A stretch of 64,000 bases of DNA from Thiotrichales bacterium (GCA_016938655.1 JAFGUG010000011.1:395367-459366); one strand, 5' to 3'; positions 28,178-39,543 are shown, counted from the first letter of the stretch. Notes: generated by a model not told the origin, from the sequence alone. Translations and numbers: made by a program.

Positions 28178-29302
28178 CTAGTTGTTTTGAATCTCAATTT
28201 TTGGGAATAAATTGGCGTAATTACGTTTTTTAACCCCGATTTTGGCGCCGATTTGATGTGCCATATCACGATATTTATTGGCAATTGCTGAATTAGGTTC
28301 AGCAGTCACGGTTGGTTTACCGCTGTCGGCTTCTTCACGAATGCGTTTGTCCAGTGGCAGTGAACCTAAGAAATCGATGTTATACGTTTTAGCCAATTCT
28401 TGGCCACCGTGCTCACCAAAAATCGCCTCTTCATGTCCGCAGTTACTGCAAATGTGGGTAGACATGTTCTCGATAATCCCCAAAATTGGAATCTCCACTT
28501 TCTCAAACATCTTCAGACCTTTTTTAGCATCAATTAAAGCGATTTGCTGAGGTGTAGTGATAATCACTGAGCCGGTTACTGGAATTTGCTGTGACAAGGT
28601 TAGTTGTACATCGCCGGTACCCGGTGGAAGGTCAATTACTAAGTAGTCTAAGTCTTGCCATTGGGTTTCACGTAGGAGCTGAGTGAGGGTTTGGGTCACA
28701 ATCGGCCCACGCCATATCATTGGCGAGTCTTCTTCAATGAGTACGCCAATCGACATAACCTGTAAACCATAGGCTTGCAATGGCAGCATGGATTTACCGT
28801 CTTCTGATTGCGGCTTCTCTTTGATGTTAAGCATGGTTGGGATACTTGGCCCATAAATATCCGCATCTAAAATCCCCACCGACGCGCCTTCTTGTTGCAG
28901 GGCCAGAGCTAAATTAACACTGGTGGTTGATTTTCCAACCCCGCCTTTACCGGATGCGACCGCAATAATATTTTTGATGCCGGGAAGTGGGTTAGTGCCT
29001 TTTTGTGAATCGTGCGCGACCACTTCAGTTGACCAGTTGATTTCAACTGAATTAATCTCATCAATTTGCATGAGCTGGTGAGTCAAATTCTGTTCAATCG
29101 CCGGCCACAGACTTTTGCACGGATAAGGCATGGCTAAATCAAGTGAGAGTGTGCCTTTTTTTAGTTGCACCGATTTAAGGGCTTTCAGCGCCAATAAATC
29201 TTGTTTACTGGTTGGGTCTTGCGTATTTTTAAGTTGTGCTTCAATTGCAGTTTGCAGTTCGGCTGAAACACCGTTACCAAACAACTTGTTTAAAATGCCC
29301 AT
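28178..29302 (-). CDS. apbC: Iron-sulfur cluster carrier ATPase Mrp/ApbC
   Basis: A P-loop ATPase of the Mrp/Nbp35 family that binds and delivers [4Fe-4S] clusters. 374 residues: an N-terminal DUF59/MIP18-like domain (about 10-95), the deviant Walker A GKGGVGKST (118-126), the switch motif DLPPGTGDVQLTL and the cluster-binding CxxC in THICSNCGHEE. The ATG at 29302 is chosen for its strong AAGGAAGAG; the frame stays open upstream to 29485 but without a likely start. It is divergent from mutL. Confidence 0.92.
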   Translation of the reverse strand: MGILNKLFGNGVSAELQTAIEAQLKNTQDPTSKQDLLALKALKSVQLKKGTLSLDLAMPYPCKSLWPAIEQNLTHQLMQIDEINSVEINWSTEVVAHDSQKGTNPLPGIKNIIAVASGKGGVGKSTTSVNLALALQQEGASVGILDADIYGPSIPTMLNIKEKPQSEDGKSMLPLQAYGLQVMSIGVLIEEDSPMIWRGPIVTQTLTQLLRETQWQDLDYLVIDLPPGTGDVQLTLSQQIPVTGSVIITTPQQIALIDAKKGLKMFEKVEIPILGIIENMSTHICSNCGHEEAIFGEHGGQELAKTYNIDFLGSLPLDKRIREEADSGKPTVTAEPNSAIANKYRDMAHQIGAKIGVKKRNYANLFPKIEIQNN

Positions 29303-29445
29303 CGACTCTTCCTTAAATGCGTTTTTAGTTTGTTTTAATTGACTGCGCATTCTACCAGTTAAGCGGGGAATTAAAAAACAACCATCCCTAGGGTTTTTAA
29401 ATAGCGCTTTTAATAGCGTTTCTAAAGTGCGGCAAATAAAAGTTA

Positions 29446-29455
29446 GCAGGCCTGT
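29446..29455. repeat. Iterated palindrome variant GCAGGCCTGT upstream of apbC and mutL
   Basis: One mismatch to GCAGGCCTGC, with the frequent left flank AAAGTTA. It lies in the divergent control region between apbC and mutL, about 145 bases before the apbC start. Confidence 0.75.
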
Positions 29456-29512
29456 TAAGTTGTAAAAGTTCAAAAACCTTAACACGCTTACATAGTTGAT
29501 TGAGGCGGTTGG

Positions 29513-29521
29513 TGCTATAAT
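29513..29521 (+). promoter_or_regulatory. Extended -10 promoter element of mutL
   Basis: TGCTATAAT, identical to the element ahead of glnS, 39 bases before the first mutL start codon. TTGATT at 29496-29501 may serve as a poorly spaced -35 (14 bases). Confidence 0.5.
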
Positions 29522-29560
29522 CCGTTGCTTATTTATTTGAATTAAAAGTCTAATTTAACC

Positions 29561-31519
29561 GTGTCCGACTCTTTGCAAACGCCACTTGAAGAACTAAATC
29601 ATGTTCATGAATCACCCTTGATGCGCTCAGTCATTAGCCAGCTTCCATCGCACTTAGCCGACCAGATTGCGGCGGGTGAAGTGGTTGAACGCCCAGCGTC
29701 GGTCGTTAAAGAGTTATTGGAAAATGCGTTGGACTCGGGCGCTACCCAAATTGATATCACCATTGAGCTGGGCGGTACTCAAAGTATTCAAGTAACCGAC
29801 AATGGTTACGGTATTCCCAAAGACGAACTGACGCTGGCGGTGAGTCGGCATGCCACCAGTAAAATTAAAAGTGCCGAAGATTTAGCCGCGGTGCATACCT
29901 TAGGATTTCGTGGTGAAGCCTTGGCCAGTATCAGTTCGGTCTCGCGTTTTGAAATTGTCAGTAAGGTTGCAGACAGTTCGGCAGCGTGGCAGTTGCATGC
30001 CGAAGGTGAAGGGCGCTGGAGTGAGATGAAACCGGTGGCCGGCACGGTAGGTACAACTGTTAAAGTGGAAGACCTATTCTTTAATACACCCGCACGCAAA
30101 AAGTTTTTACGCTCGCCACAAACCGAGTTTTCGCAAATTGACCAATTGGTTAAGCGTGTCATGTTAAGCCGTCCTAAGGTCGGTTTTAAGTTAACGCACA
30201 ATAATAAAGTGATTCGTCATGTGCTGCCCGTAAACAGTGATTCGGCAGAAACGAAACGTTTAACGCAGCTAATGGGGCAAGCGTTTGTGCAACAAAGTTT
30301 GGCTGTTGAGTTTGAATCTGCTGACATTCAGTTGAGTGGCTGGGTGGGGTTGCCGACCTTTAACCGTAGCCAAACCGATATGCAGTATTTGTTTGTTAAT
30401 GGCCGGATTGTTCGTGATCGACTCTTATCTTACGCCGTTAAACAAGCGTATGCCGATGTGCTTTATCACGGACGCCATCCCGCTTATCTGCTGTTTTTAG
30501 AGATTCCGCATGACTTGGTTGATGTCAATGTGCACCCTGCTAAATACGAAGTGCGCTTTGCGAATGGTCGTTGGGTTTACGACTTTTTAAGGCGTTCAGT
30601 ACGTGAAGCCGTTAGTCGACCTGTGAGTGCTGAACAGGGCAGTGGCGGTACATTGAGTTCAGGTTTTATGCAGGGCAGTTCGCAAGGACAAGTCGGTTTT
30701 AATCATGTATCCCCCTCTGCTTTTGCTAATTTGGGCGGTGGAAACTTACCTAATTTTAGTGGTGACAGCCAAGCTGCTATGCGCTTTCAAGCGCCATCTT
30801 CAAACTCCAGTGCGACTTTGAGTGAGCGTTTTAAGTATGAAGCCAATCCGCTATTGGGTGCAGAAAGTACTGGGTTTGGTATTGAGGAGCGGTCGTCAAA
30901 CTATGCTGATATGGGCTTAGCCAAAGATGTCTCTGAGCATAAATTGGGTTACGCCAAAATGCAGCTTCATGGCATTTTTATTCTGGCTGAAAATCAAAAA
31001 GGCCTGGTGTTGGTCGATATGCATGCCGCACATGAGCGTGTGGTTTATGAGCGTTTGAAAGCGCAATGGCAAAACCAGCGATTAATCAGTCAGCCGCTTT
31101 TAGTACCGATGGCGTTGGCACTTGAATCGTCACAAATTTCGATATGGGAAGCGCATCAAGATTGGTTTACTCAGTTAGGATTTGAAATGGAGGTGTTAGG
31201 GCCAGAGCAACTTAAGGTCACCGCTCTGCCTGCACTTTTAGTGAAAAGTGATGTGGTAAATCTGGTTAATGACATGCTTGCCGATTTGGCCGTCGCCGGG
31301 CAGACCCAGCAAGTGGAAGAGCATATCAATGCCATGTTATCGACGATGGCGTGCCATGGTTCGGTGCGTGCGCATCGCCAGCTAACCATTGAAGAGATGA
31401 ATGCGTTGTTGCGTGAGATGGAGCAGACGGAGCGTTCCGATCAGTGTAATCATGGGCGACCAACTTGGGTACAGTTGAGTTTAGATCAGCTTGATAGTTT
31501 GTTTATGCGCGGAAAATAG
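29561..31519 (+). CDS. mutL: DNA mismatch repair protein MutL
   Basis: The matchmaker of methyl-directed mismatch repair, linking MutS to downstream nucleases. A GHKL ATPase of 652 residues: motif I ELLENALDSGA, motif II VTDNGYGI, motif III GFRGEALASISSV, then a variable Ser/Gly-rich linker (about 350-450) and the C-terminal dimerisation domain (about 460-652, with CHGSVRAHRQLT and CNHGRPTWVQL). It starts with GTG at 29561, or more typically for the family at the ATG at 29621 (MRSVISQLPSHLADQIAAGE). It heads the mutL-miaA-hfq-hflX-hflKC cluster. Confidence 0.95.
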   Translation: MSDSLQTPLEELNHVHESPLMRSVISQLPSHLADQIAAGEVVERPASVVKELLENALDSGATQIDITIELGGTQSIQVTDNGYGIPKDELTLAVSRHATSKIKSAEDLAAVHTLGFRGEALASISSVSRFEIVSKVADSSAAWQLHAEGEGRWSEMKPVAGTVGTTVKVEDLFFNTPARKKFLRSPQTEFSQIDQLVKRVMLSRPKVGFKLTHNNKVIRHVLPVNSDSAETKRLTQLMGQAFVQQSLAVEFESADIQLSGWVGLPTFNRSQTDMQYLFVNGRIVRDRLLSYAVKQAYADVLYHGRHPAYLLFLEIPHDLVDVNVHPAKYEVRFANGRWVYDFLRRSVREAVSRPVSAEQGSGGTLSSGFMQGSSQGQVGFNHVSPSAFANLGGGNLPNFSGDSQAAMRFQAPSSNSSATLSERFKYEANPLLGAESTGFGIEERSSNYADMGLAKDVSEHKLGYAKMQLHGIFILAENQKGLVLVDMHAAHERVVYERLKAQWQNQRLISQPLLVPMALALESSQISIWEAHQDWFTQLGFEMEVLGPEQLKVTALPALLVKSDVVNLVNDMLADLAVAGQTQQVEEHINAMLSTMACHGSVRAHRQLTIEEMNALLREMEQTERSDQCNHGRPTWVQLSLDQLDSLFMRGK

Positions 31520-31542
31520 AAGATGAGTAGAGAGCTTAAAGA

Positions 31543-32505
31543 ATGTCAGTAGAAAATCTCATTAAAAACAGACAGTGTTTGGCGATTATGGGGCCAACGG
31601 CTTCGGGTAAAAGTCAGCTTTCGATGGATTTAGCCACTAAATATCCTGTTGAAATTGTCAGTGTTGATTCGGCTTTGATTTATCAAGGCATGGATATTGG
31701 AACCGCTAAACCGTCTGTTGAAGAGATGGCACTGGTTCCGCATCACTTAATTAATACGCACGATGCAACCGAGAGTTATTCGGCCTCGGAGTTTGTAGAG
31801 GATGTTCACTGTTTAGTGGAGGCCATTTTTGCTCGTGGTCACCTGCCTATTTTGGTGGGGGGGACCATGATGTACTTTAATGCCTTGCAACAAGGGATGA
31901 ACGATTTACCTCCGGCGGATGAAAAGGTTCGTGAAGCCTTGCAGAAAACTTGGCAGGCCACCCCAGAGGTTTTGCACCAGCGATTAACTGAAATTGACCC
32001 GGTTTCTGCACAACGTATTCATAAAAATGATCCGCAACGTTTAATTCGCGCATTAGAAGTGTATGAGGTGTCGGGCAAAACGTTGACTGAACTTCGAGCG
32101 GAGCCCAAAAAAGGCTTAACCGCGTTTAGCCTAATTAAGATTGGTTTAATTCCTGAAGATCGAGCGCGCTTACACAAACAGATTATTTCGCGGTTTAACA
32201 CCATGCTAGAGAGTGGGTTTTTGCAAGAGATGAAGGGTTTAATGGCACGCGGTGATTTAGACCCTGATATGACGTCGATTCGCAGTGTTGGTTATCGGCA
32301 GGCCTGGTCATTTTTGTTAGGTGAAGTGGATTATGAAACATTTATTGAAAAAGGTGTGATTGCTACTCGTCAATTGGCAAAGCGTCAAATGACCTGGTTA
32401 CGCAAAGAGACCGACTTGATTGCGATCGACCCATTTAAAACGACTCGCGCGGCACGCTTAAAAATTGTTGCTGATTTAATTGAATCAAACTCAGAGTCAC
32501 TTTAG
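31543..32505 (+). CDS. miaA: tRNA dimethylallyltransferase
   Basis: Adds a dimethylallyl group to N6 of A37 in tRNAs that read UNN codons. 320 residues: P-loop GPTASGKSQ (17-25), the DSALIYQGMDIGTAKP substrate motif, HHLINTHDATESYSA, GGTMMYFNAL and the C-terminal RQLAKRQMTWLRKE. It lies 23 bases downstream of mutL in the conserved order. An intragenic variant palindrome is at 32298-32307. Confidence 0.96.
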   Translation: MSVENLIKNRQCLAIMGPTASGKSQLSMDLATKYPVEIVSVDSALIYQGMDIGTAKPSVEEMALVPHHLINTHDATESYSASEFVEDVHCLVEAIFARGHLPILVGGTMMYFNALQQGMNDLPPADEKVREALQKTWQATPEVLHQRLTEIDPVSAQRIHKNDPQRLIRALEVYEVSGKTLTELRAEPKKGLTAFSLIKIGLIPEDRARLHKQIISRFNTMLESGFLQEMKGLMARGDLDPDMTSIRSVGYRQAWSFLLGEVDYETFIEKGVIATRQLAKRQMTWLRKETDLIAIDPFKTTRAARLKIVADLIESNSESL

Positions 32506-32707
32506 AATAACGCCCGAAATCAAAGTGGTTTTTTATTCATCAATAAAATTGATTGATACTAAGATGCTTTAACACTGTGCTATGCTTCTCGGTGGTTACT
32601 TAGGATTACGTAAATATTTTGGAAAGCGCTTTCATTTGGCTGATAAAAAACGTTAACGGTAGCCTCTACAAGACAATGATTTAATAAAAAAATAATAGGA
32701 AATGATC

Positions 32708-32974
32708 ATGGAGAATAAAAAGGTGGCTAAAGCTTTACCTATTCAAGACCCGTATTTGAACGCACTACGTAAAGAGAAAATTAACGTCTCTATCTACCTA
32801 GTTAATGGTGTAAAGCTGCAAGGTCGTGTCGACTCTTTTGACCAGTTTGTTGTGTTGCTAAGAAGTAATGTGACGCAAATGGTTTACAAACACGCCATCT
32901 CTACGATTGTGCCTATGCGTGACCCGAAACCCTATGAGAACGGAGCAGAAGATAACACTGCTGTGGATGAATAA
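32708..32974 (+). CDS. hfq: RNA chaperone Hfq
   Basis: A hexameric Sm-like protein that pairs small RNAs with mRNAs. 88 residues: Sm1 motif ([25 protein letters not shown]), Sm2 motif YKHAIS, and the N-terminal helix [12 protein letters not shown], all conserved. The ATG at 32708 is preferred because TAGGA lies 7 bases ahead; an ATG at 32702 is too near. An acidic C-terminal tail ([12 protein letters not shown]) replaces the longer tail of E. coli Hfq. It has about 200 bases of its own leader after miaA. Confidence 0.96.
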   Translation: MENKKVAKALPIQDPYLNALRKEKINVSIYLVNGVKLQGRVDSFDQFVVLLRSNVTQMVYKHAISTIVPMRDPKPYENGAEDNTAVDE

Positions 32975-33052
32975 ACGATTATTTCCCCTCTAATTACAGT
33001 TGATTTCTTGCCGATTCCCGTCTTAAACACTTTAAGGAAATTAACCCCCTAA

Positions 33053-34348
33053 ATGGAATTATTTGATCGTCTCGAGCGACGCGAACTGGAACGGGCTGTT
33101 TTAGTTCACGTTGACTTTCGTAATGAATCAGACCGCGAAGAGTTAGATGAGTTCTACGAACTTGTTGATTCTGCCGGTGCTGAAATTTGTCAACTTATCA
33201 CGACCAAACGTCAAAATCCAGATCCTAAGTTTTTTGTGGGTAAGGGAAAAATTCAAGAGATTAAAGAGGCGGTTGAACTTTTCGAAGCCGACGTCGTCAT
33301 CGTAAATCACGCCTTATCGCCCGCACAAGAACGAAATATTTCGCTCGAGTTAGATTGCCAAGTGTTAGACCGTGTCGGGTTGATTTTGGATATCTTCGCC
33401 CAACGCGCTCGTTCACATGAAGGAAAGCTTCAAGTTGAATTAGCACAACTCAAACGTATGGCAACCCGCTTGGTAAAAGGGTGGACGCACTTAGATCGTC
33501 AAGGCGGGATTGGTGCACGTGGTCCGGGTGAAACCCAGCTAGAGTCAGACCGTCGTTTGGTTCAAGGACGCATCAAACAGCTTGAAGCGCGTATTAATAA
33601 AGTAAGAAAACAGCGTGACTTGGGTCGGCGATCTCGTAAACGTTCGGAGTTGCCAACCATTACCATTGTGGGTTATACCAACGCAGGTAAATCCACTCTG
33701 TTTAACACCATGACCTCAGCAGGTGTGTATGCAGAAGACCGATTGTTTGCAACCCTAGACTCAACCTTAAGACGTGTGCATCTGCCCGGATGTGGCCCGG
33801 TAATATTTGCCGATACCGTTGGATTTATTCGTCATATCCCGCATGACTTAGTCACCGCATTTCGCTCGACACTTGAAGAGACGAGTGAGGCCGATTTACT
33901 TATTCACTTGGTCGATGCAGCGGATCCACATCGTGAAGAAAAGATGAAGGATGTGGCTGAGGTCATTGCTGAGGTTGGTGCGCAAGATGTCCCGCAATTA
34001 ACCGTATTTAACAAGATTGATATGCTAGACCCTAAGGTTGAGGCCAAAGTTGATCTTAATGAGGAAGGCGTGCCAGAGCGTGTTTGGTTGTCAGCCCAAA
34101 ATGGGCAGGGTATTGATTTGCTAATGGACTCCGTTGCATCCTTTTTTAAAGGGCACTTTTATCAGGTAAGTCTCACATTGGATGTCAATGCCGGCAAGAA
34201 GCGTGCAGAACTATACCAGTTAGGTCAAATACTTGAAGAGGGATTTGATGAACAAGGTAACAGTTTATTCAAAATGCATCTAACCCAACAAGAGTGGGAG
34301 ATGGTTAATCAATGGGAAGCGTTAATTGAAGCGAAGGTGTTGGACTAA
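33053..34348 (+). CDS. hflX: Ribosome-associated GTPase HflX
   Basis: A GTPase that binds the 50S subunit and splits or rescues stalled ribosomes, especially in heat stress. 431 residues: N-terminal HflX domain (1-195, with PDPKFFVGKGKIQEIKE and GARGPGETQLESDRR), the GTPase G1 GYTNAGKST, G3 DTVGFI, G4 NKID, and a short C-terminal domain. The order hfq-hflX-hflK-hflC is conserved in the class. Confidence 0.95.
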   Translation: MELFDRLERRELERAVLVHVDFRNESDREELDEFYELVDSAGAEICQLITTKRQNPDPKFFVGKGKIQEIKEAVELFEADVVIVNHALSPAQERNISLELDCQVLDRVGLILDIFAQRARSHEGKLQVELAQLKRMATRLVKGWTHLDRQGGIGARGPGETQLESDRRLVQGRIKQLEARINKVRKQRDLGRRSRKRSELPTITIVGYTNAGKSTLFNTMTSAGVYAEDRLFATLDSTLRRVHLPGCGPVIFADTVGFIRHIPHDLVTAFRSTLEETSEADLLIHLVDAADPHREEKMKDVAEVIAEVGAQDVPQLTVFNKIDMLDPKVEAKVDLNEEGVPERVWLSAQNGQGIDLLMDSVASFFKGHFYQVSLTLDVNAGKKRAELYQLGQILEEGFDEQGNSLFKMHLTQQEWEMVNQWEALIEAKVLD

Positions 34349-34410
34349 GCAATAGCGTAAAACAATCCTATTTACCCTTGGTAAATAGCGTTACACTGCA
34401 TGTGTTTGGT

Positions 34411-34437
34411 TTGCAAACCTCAAAAATTGTATATACT
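34411..34437 (+). promoter_or_regulatory. Possible promoter of hflK
   Basis: TTGCAA (34411-34416) and TATACT (34432-34437) with a 15-base spacer, in the 219-base gap between hflX and hflK. The spacing is short, so this is tentative. Confidence 0.3.
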
Positions 34438-34567
34438 TATTTTTGAAAATCTTCAATTGGTAATAAAATTTTTTAATGGGTGACTTTTAGAGGCGAATTC
34501 TCTAAAATAGCTCTATTCGTTGCCTTACAAATAAGGTAACACGCAGTCCTTTTAATGGAGAAAGTAG

Positions 34568-35821
34568 ATGGCTTGGAATGAACCAGGTAAACCTGGCCAA
34601 GATCCTTGGGGCAACTCAGGCGACAATGGCAATAAGGGTGGTGACAATGAACCACCTAAACAACCACCTAAAAGACCTAGAAATAACGACAACGACTTAG
34701 ATGCGATGCTAAAAAAAGCGCAGAGTATCTTAGGTGGTGCCGGAAATAAAATGGGTGGCAACGGAGGCGGCATCGGCGGCATCGGTGGCAGCATCATTTT
34801 TGGTGTGATCTTGGTTGTTTGGCTACTGTCCGGTATTTATATTGTTGATCCAGCAGAACGGGGTGTGGTTACCCGTTTTGGTGCGTTTGTTGAAGAGACA
34901 AAAGCTGGGCCGCATTGGCACATGCCTTATCCAATTGAAAATGTGCGTATTGTTAACGTAGACCAAATTCGTACCGCTGAAATTGGTTACCGTTCAGATG
35001 CAAACAACCGCTCTGGAAGTGTTCCAAACGAGTCGTTGATGCTTACCAAAGATGAGAACATCGTTGATCTAAAAATTGCCATTCAATATCGAATTGAAAG
35101 CGCCAACGAATACTTGTTCCAAACGGCAGATCCTGACATGACATTACGAGCCGCTGCAGAGAGTGCGTTGCGTGAAGTGGTTGGTCAAAATACTATGGAT
35201 TTCGTGTTAACCGAAGGTCGTAACGAAGTGGTTTCAACCGTTCAAACGTTAGCACAAGCTAACTTAAATGCGTATCGCACCGGTATAAATATTACCTCTG
35301 TAAACTTACAAGATGCTCAACCACCTGAACAGGTTCAATCTGCCTTTGCGGACGTGGTTAAAGCGCGTGAGGACAGAGAGCGTTTAATCAACGAAGCTGA
35401 AACCTATGCAAATGATGTTCTTCCGAAAGCACGTGGTCGAGCGGCTCGTGAATTAGAAGAAGCCAGTGCTTATCACGATCGTGTTATCGCTCAGGCAACG
35501 GGTGAGGCCTCACGTTTTACCAGCATCGTAACTGAATATCAGAAAGCACCAGAAGTGACTCGTAACCGTATTTACATTGATGCGATTACCAATGTCCTTG
35601 GAAACACTAGTAAAGTGTTTATGGGGTCTGAAAACAGTAACAACTTAATGTACCTACCTTTGGACAAATTAATGAGTGGTCAAAATTCAACGCCTTACAC
35701 AACCAGTGAAAATGCGATGAATCCACAGCCGGCTCCGCCTGCTGTGACATCTACCACTAATAATAATCCACAACCAAGAACCGGTATTCGTGATTACCTG
35801 AAAAATAGGGAGATACGTTAA
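34568..35821 (+). CDS. hflK: FtsH protease regulator HflK
   Basis: A membrane SPFH-domain protein that with HflC forms a cage around the FtsH protease. 417 residues: a Gly/Asn/Pro/Lys-rich cytoplasmic N-terminus (about 1-75, GKPGQDPWGNSGDNGNKGG), one transmembrane segment (about 77-97), then the SPFH domain (about 100-290) and a helical region ending in a Pro/Thr/Asn-rich tail. Strong GGAGAAAG precedes the ATG. The stop overlaps the hflC start by one base (TAATG). Confidence 0.95.
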   Translation: MAWNEPGKPGQDPWGNSGDNGNKGGDNEPPKQPPKRPRNNDNDLDAMLKKAQSILGGAGNKMGGNGGGIGGIGGSIIFGVILVVWLLSGIYIVDPAERGVVTRFGAFVEETKAGPHWHMPYPIENVRIVNVDQIRTAEIGYRSDANNRSGSVPNESLMLTKDENIVDLKIAIQYRIESANEYLFQTADPDMTLRAAAESALREVVGQNTMDFVLTEGRNEVVSTVQTLAQANLNAYRTGINITSVNLQDAQPPEQVQSAFADVVKAREDRERLINEAETYANDVLPKARGRAARELEEASAYHDRVIAQATGEASRFTSIVTEYQKAPEVTRNRIYIDAITNVLGNTSKVFMGSENSNNLMYLPLDKLMSGQNSTPYTTSENAMNPQPAPPAVTSTTNNNPQPRTGIRDYLKNREIR

Positions 35822-36678
35822 TGAAATCAGTCTTATCTATTTTAGTCGCTGCCGTGCTGTTTATTGCAAGTAGTTCACTGTTTGTAGTCAACCAGTGGGA
35901 AACCGCTGTTGTGCTTCGATTAGGGGAAATTGTTAAAGCCGATGTAGAACCTGGCTTGCACTTAAAAACACCGTTCATCAACAATGTTCGTACCTTTGAT
36001 GCGCGATTACAAACCCTTGATGCGCCACCGGAACGTTACTTAACAAGTGAAAAGAAAAACCTTGAGGTGGATTCTTTTGTTAAGTGGCGTATTAAAGATG
36101 TTGCACTTTTTTATACCACAATGAACGGTGACAATCGTTTAGCAGGTATGCGTTTAGGGCAGATCGTTAAAGATGGTCTTCGTGCCGAGTTTGGTAACCG
36201 TACCGTTAAAGAAGTTATTTCAGGTGAACGTGTCGAAATCGCACAAAAAATCAAAGACACGACTTCAAACGCTGCGAATGCGTTTGGTATTGAAATTGAA
36301 GATGTACGTATTAAACGTATCGATTTAGCGAAAGACATCAGTGAGTCGGTTTACCGTCGTATGGAAGCTGAGCGTAATCGTGTTGCGAAAGACCTGCGCT
36401 CTAAAGGGGCTGAGTCAGCTGAGAAAATTCGAGCGGATGCCGATCGTCAAAGAGTGGTTATCCTTGCCGAAGCGTATTCAGAAGCGGAAGTTTTACGCGG
36501 TAAAGGCGATGCGAAAGCGTCAGAAATCTATGCAAAAGCTTACAACGCAGACGCTGAGTTCTACTCTTTTTACCACAGTATCAACGCTTATCAAAAGTCG
36601 TTTAAAGATAAGTCAGATGTGATGTTAGTTGATCCAAAATCTGACTTCTTTAAGTACTTTAATGAGTCCGTTAAATAA
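35821..36678 (+). CDS. hflC: FtsH protease regulator HflC
   Basis: Partner of HflK in the HflKC-FtsH complex in the inner membrane. 285 residues: an N-terminal membrane anchor (about 3-23) and an SPFH domain with VNQWETAVVLRLGEI, a helical region with RMEAERNRVAKDLRSKGAE, and a C-terminal YKSF-like end (YQKSFKDKSDVMLVDPKSDFFKYF). Translationally coupled to hflK. A rho-independent terminator follows at 36715. Confidence 0.96.
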   Translation: MKSVLSILVAAVLFIASSSLFVVNQWETAVVLRLGEIVKADVEPGLHLKTPFINNVRTFDARLQTLDAPPERYLTSEKKNLEVDSFVKWRIKDVALFYTTMNGDNRLAGMRLGQIVKDGLRAEFGNRTVKEVISGERVEIAQKIKDTTSNAANAFGIEIEDVRIKRIDLAKDISESVYRRMEAERNRVAKDLRSKGAESAEKIRADADRQRVVILAEAYSEAEVLRGKGDAKASEIYAKAYNADAEFYSFYHSINAYQKSFKDKSDVMLVDPKSDFFKYFNESVK

Positions 36679-36714
36679 TTCATGATGTGTCAGATACTGA
36701 CAATCAACTGAGAT

Positions 36715-36740
36715 AAAAGGTGGGGTAACCCACCTTTTTT
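36715..36740 (+). terminator. Rho-independent terminator after hflC
   Basis: Perfect stem AAGGTGGG (36717-36724) and CCCACCTT (36729-36736) with loop GTAA, followed by T6. It ends the hflKC transcript just before the DUF2065 gene, which must then have another promoter or be reached by read-through. Confidence 0.85.
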
Positions 36741-36748
36741 ATGGCCAA

Positions 36749-36937
36749 ATGCTTGAAACCACCTTAATCGCGGCAATCGCTTTACTGTTTATCATGGAAG
36801 GGCTCTTACCTTTTATCTTTCCGAATTTCTGGAAAAAAATGATGAGAGAAGCGACTGAGTTACCCGAGACACAACTGCGTGTTATGGGGTTGCTAAGTAT
36901 TACCGTCGGAATGCTGATCCTGTTATTTTTCAGCTAA
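36749..36937 (+). CDS. DUF2065 family small membrane protein (YjeT-like)
   Basis: A 62-residue protein with two hydrophobic helices (about 3-22, TLIAAIALLFIMEGLLPFIF, and 44-62, LRVMGLLSITVGMLILLFF), matching DUF2065/YjeT, which is found between hflC and purA in many Gammaproteobacteria. The start lies 9 bases after the hflC terminator with no clear ribosome-binding site. Its function is unknown; its constant place suggests a link to membrane proteolysis. Confidence 0.85.
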   Translation: MLETTLIAAIALLFIMEGLLPFIFPNFWKKMMREATELPETQLRVMGLLSITVGMLILLFFS

Positions 36938-37009
36938 AAAATCCATTTTGATTTAGAATATGACGGTTGTGCCGAATTTACATAATTGAATAAAGAAAAG
37001 AAGTTAAAC

Positions 37010-38173
37010 ATGCAACAATCTACGTGGTTCACGCCAGAGGGTTTAGAAGACCTGCTCCCACCGCAAGCCCAAAAATTAGAGACTTACCGTCGTAATTTAA
37101 TTGACGGTTTTCGTTTGTCGGGTTACGACCTGATTCTACCGCCGCTTGCTGAGTTCACTGATTCGTTATTAACTGGAACAGGCCAGCATCGTGCGACTGA
37201 AATGTGTCGATTTACCGACCAAGAGAGTGGCCGAATGATGGGGGTTCGTGCAGATATGACGCCGCAAGTAGCGCGTGTTGTCAGCAATCGCTTAAAAGCA
37301 GCCGACAAAATCTCTCGTCTTTGCTATGTGGGTGAAGTTCTAAAAACTCGCAATAACAAAGCAAAAGGGTCTCGTAGTCCAATTCAAGTGGGTGCGGAAC
37401 TGTTTGGTTATGAAGGTGTCGAAAGCGATATTGAAGTCATTGAGTTGATGCTTGAGAGCTTAAAAGGCATAGCGCTGCCTGATTTACAGATGAGTCTAGG
37501 TCATGTTGGCATTGTGGCTGAGTTGAGTAAGCTTGCCGGTCTTAGTGCAAATCAAGCGGCTTCATTGCGTAACATTTTAAAACGTAAAGCGATTCCTGAG
37601 TATCAAGAATGGTTAGCTGCAACGAGCCTACCTGCAAATGTTAAGCCTGCTTTTGAGGGGTTAATGTCATTAGCCGGTGATGCGCAAAACGTATTAGATA
37701 ATGCAAAGTCATTGTTAGCAGGCCTGTCAGATACTTTAGATGCTGCTCTTGAGCGGTTGCAAGCCGTGGTTTCACATATTGCCGCAACTCAAACGATTAA
37801 TATTCACTTAGATCTCGCTGACATTCGTGGTTATCACTATCACACCGGTGTGATTTTTGGTTGTTATAGTTCGCCTTTGCAATTGATCGCTAAGGGTGGT
37901 CGTTATGATGGCATTGGCGAAGAGTTTGGTTTATCACTCCCCGCAACTGGATTCAGCTTAGATTTAAGAACCGCTTTAGATTTATTGCCGGATGCAGACG
38001 ATGACCTTAAGGGGCAAGTTTTTGCGCCTGTGTTAGCAGATGCAGAATTGAAAGCTAAAATTGCAGAGTTAAGAGCACAAGGTTTTCAAGTTATTAGCAG
38101 CTACGATTTATCGGAAGTTGCCGCCGACGCTAAAAAATTAGTATCAGATGCGGGTCAGTGGTCGGTTAAATAA
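37010..38173 (+). CDS. hisZ: ATP phosphoribosyltransferase regulatory subunit HisZ
   Basis: A class II aminoacyl-tRNA synthetase-like protein that activates the short form of HisG, the first enzyme of histidine synthesis. 387 residues: N-terminal WFTPEGLEDLLPPQA, motif 2-like CRFTDQESGRMMGVRADMTPQVARV, LCYVGEVLK and the C-terminal GGRYDGIGEEFG. The ATG at 37010 has AAGAAG 7 bases ahead. hisG is not in the window. A variant palindrome GCAGGCCTGT is at 37718-37727. Confidence 0.94.
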   Translation: MQQSTWFTPEGLEDLLPPQAQKLETYRRNLIDGFRLSGYDLILPPLAEFTDSLLTGTGQHRATEMCRFTDQESGRMMGVRADMTPQVARVVSNRLKAADKISRLCYVGEVLKTRNNKAKGSRSPIQVGAELFGYEGVESDIEVIELMLESLKGIALPDLQMSLGHVGIVAELSKLAGLSANQAASLRNILKRKAIPEYQEWLAATSLPANVKPAFEGLMSLAGDAQNVLDNAKSLLAGLSDTLDAALERLQAVVSHIAATQTINIHLDLADIRGYHYHTGVIFGCYSSPLQLIAKGGRYDGIGEEFGLSLPATGFSLDLRTALDLLPDADDDLKGQVFAPVLADAELKAKIAELRAQGFQVISSYDLSEVAADAKKLVSDAGQWSVK

Positions 38174-38193
38174 TCGACCCCTGCAAATCATAA

Positions 38194-39543
<1,350 letters not shown>
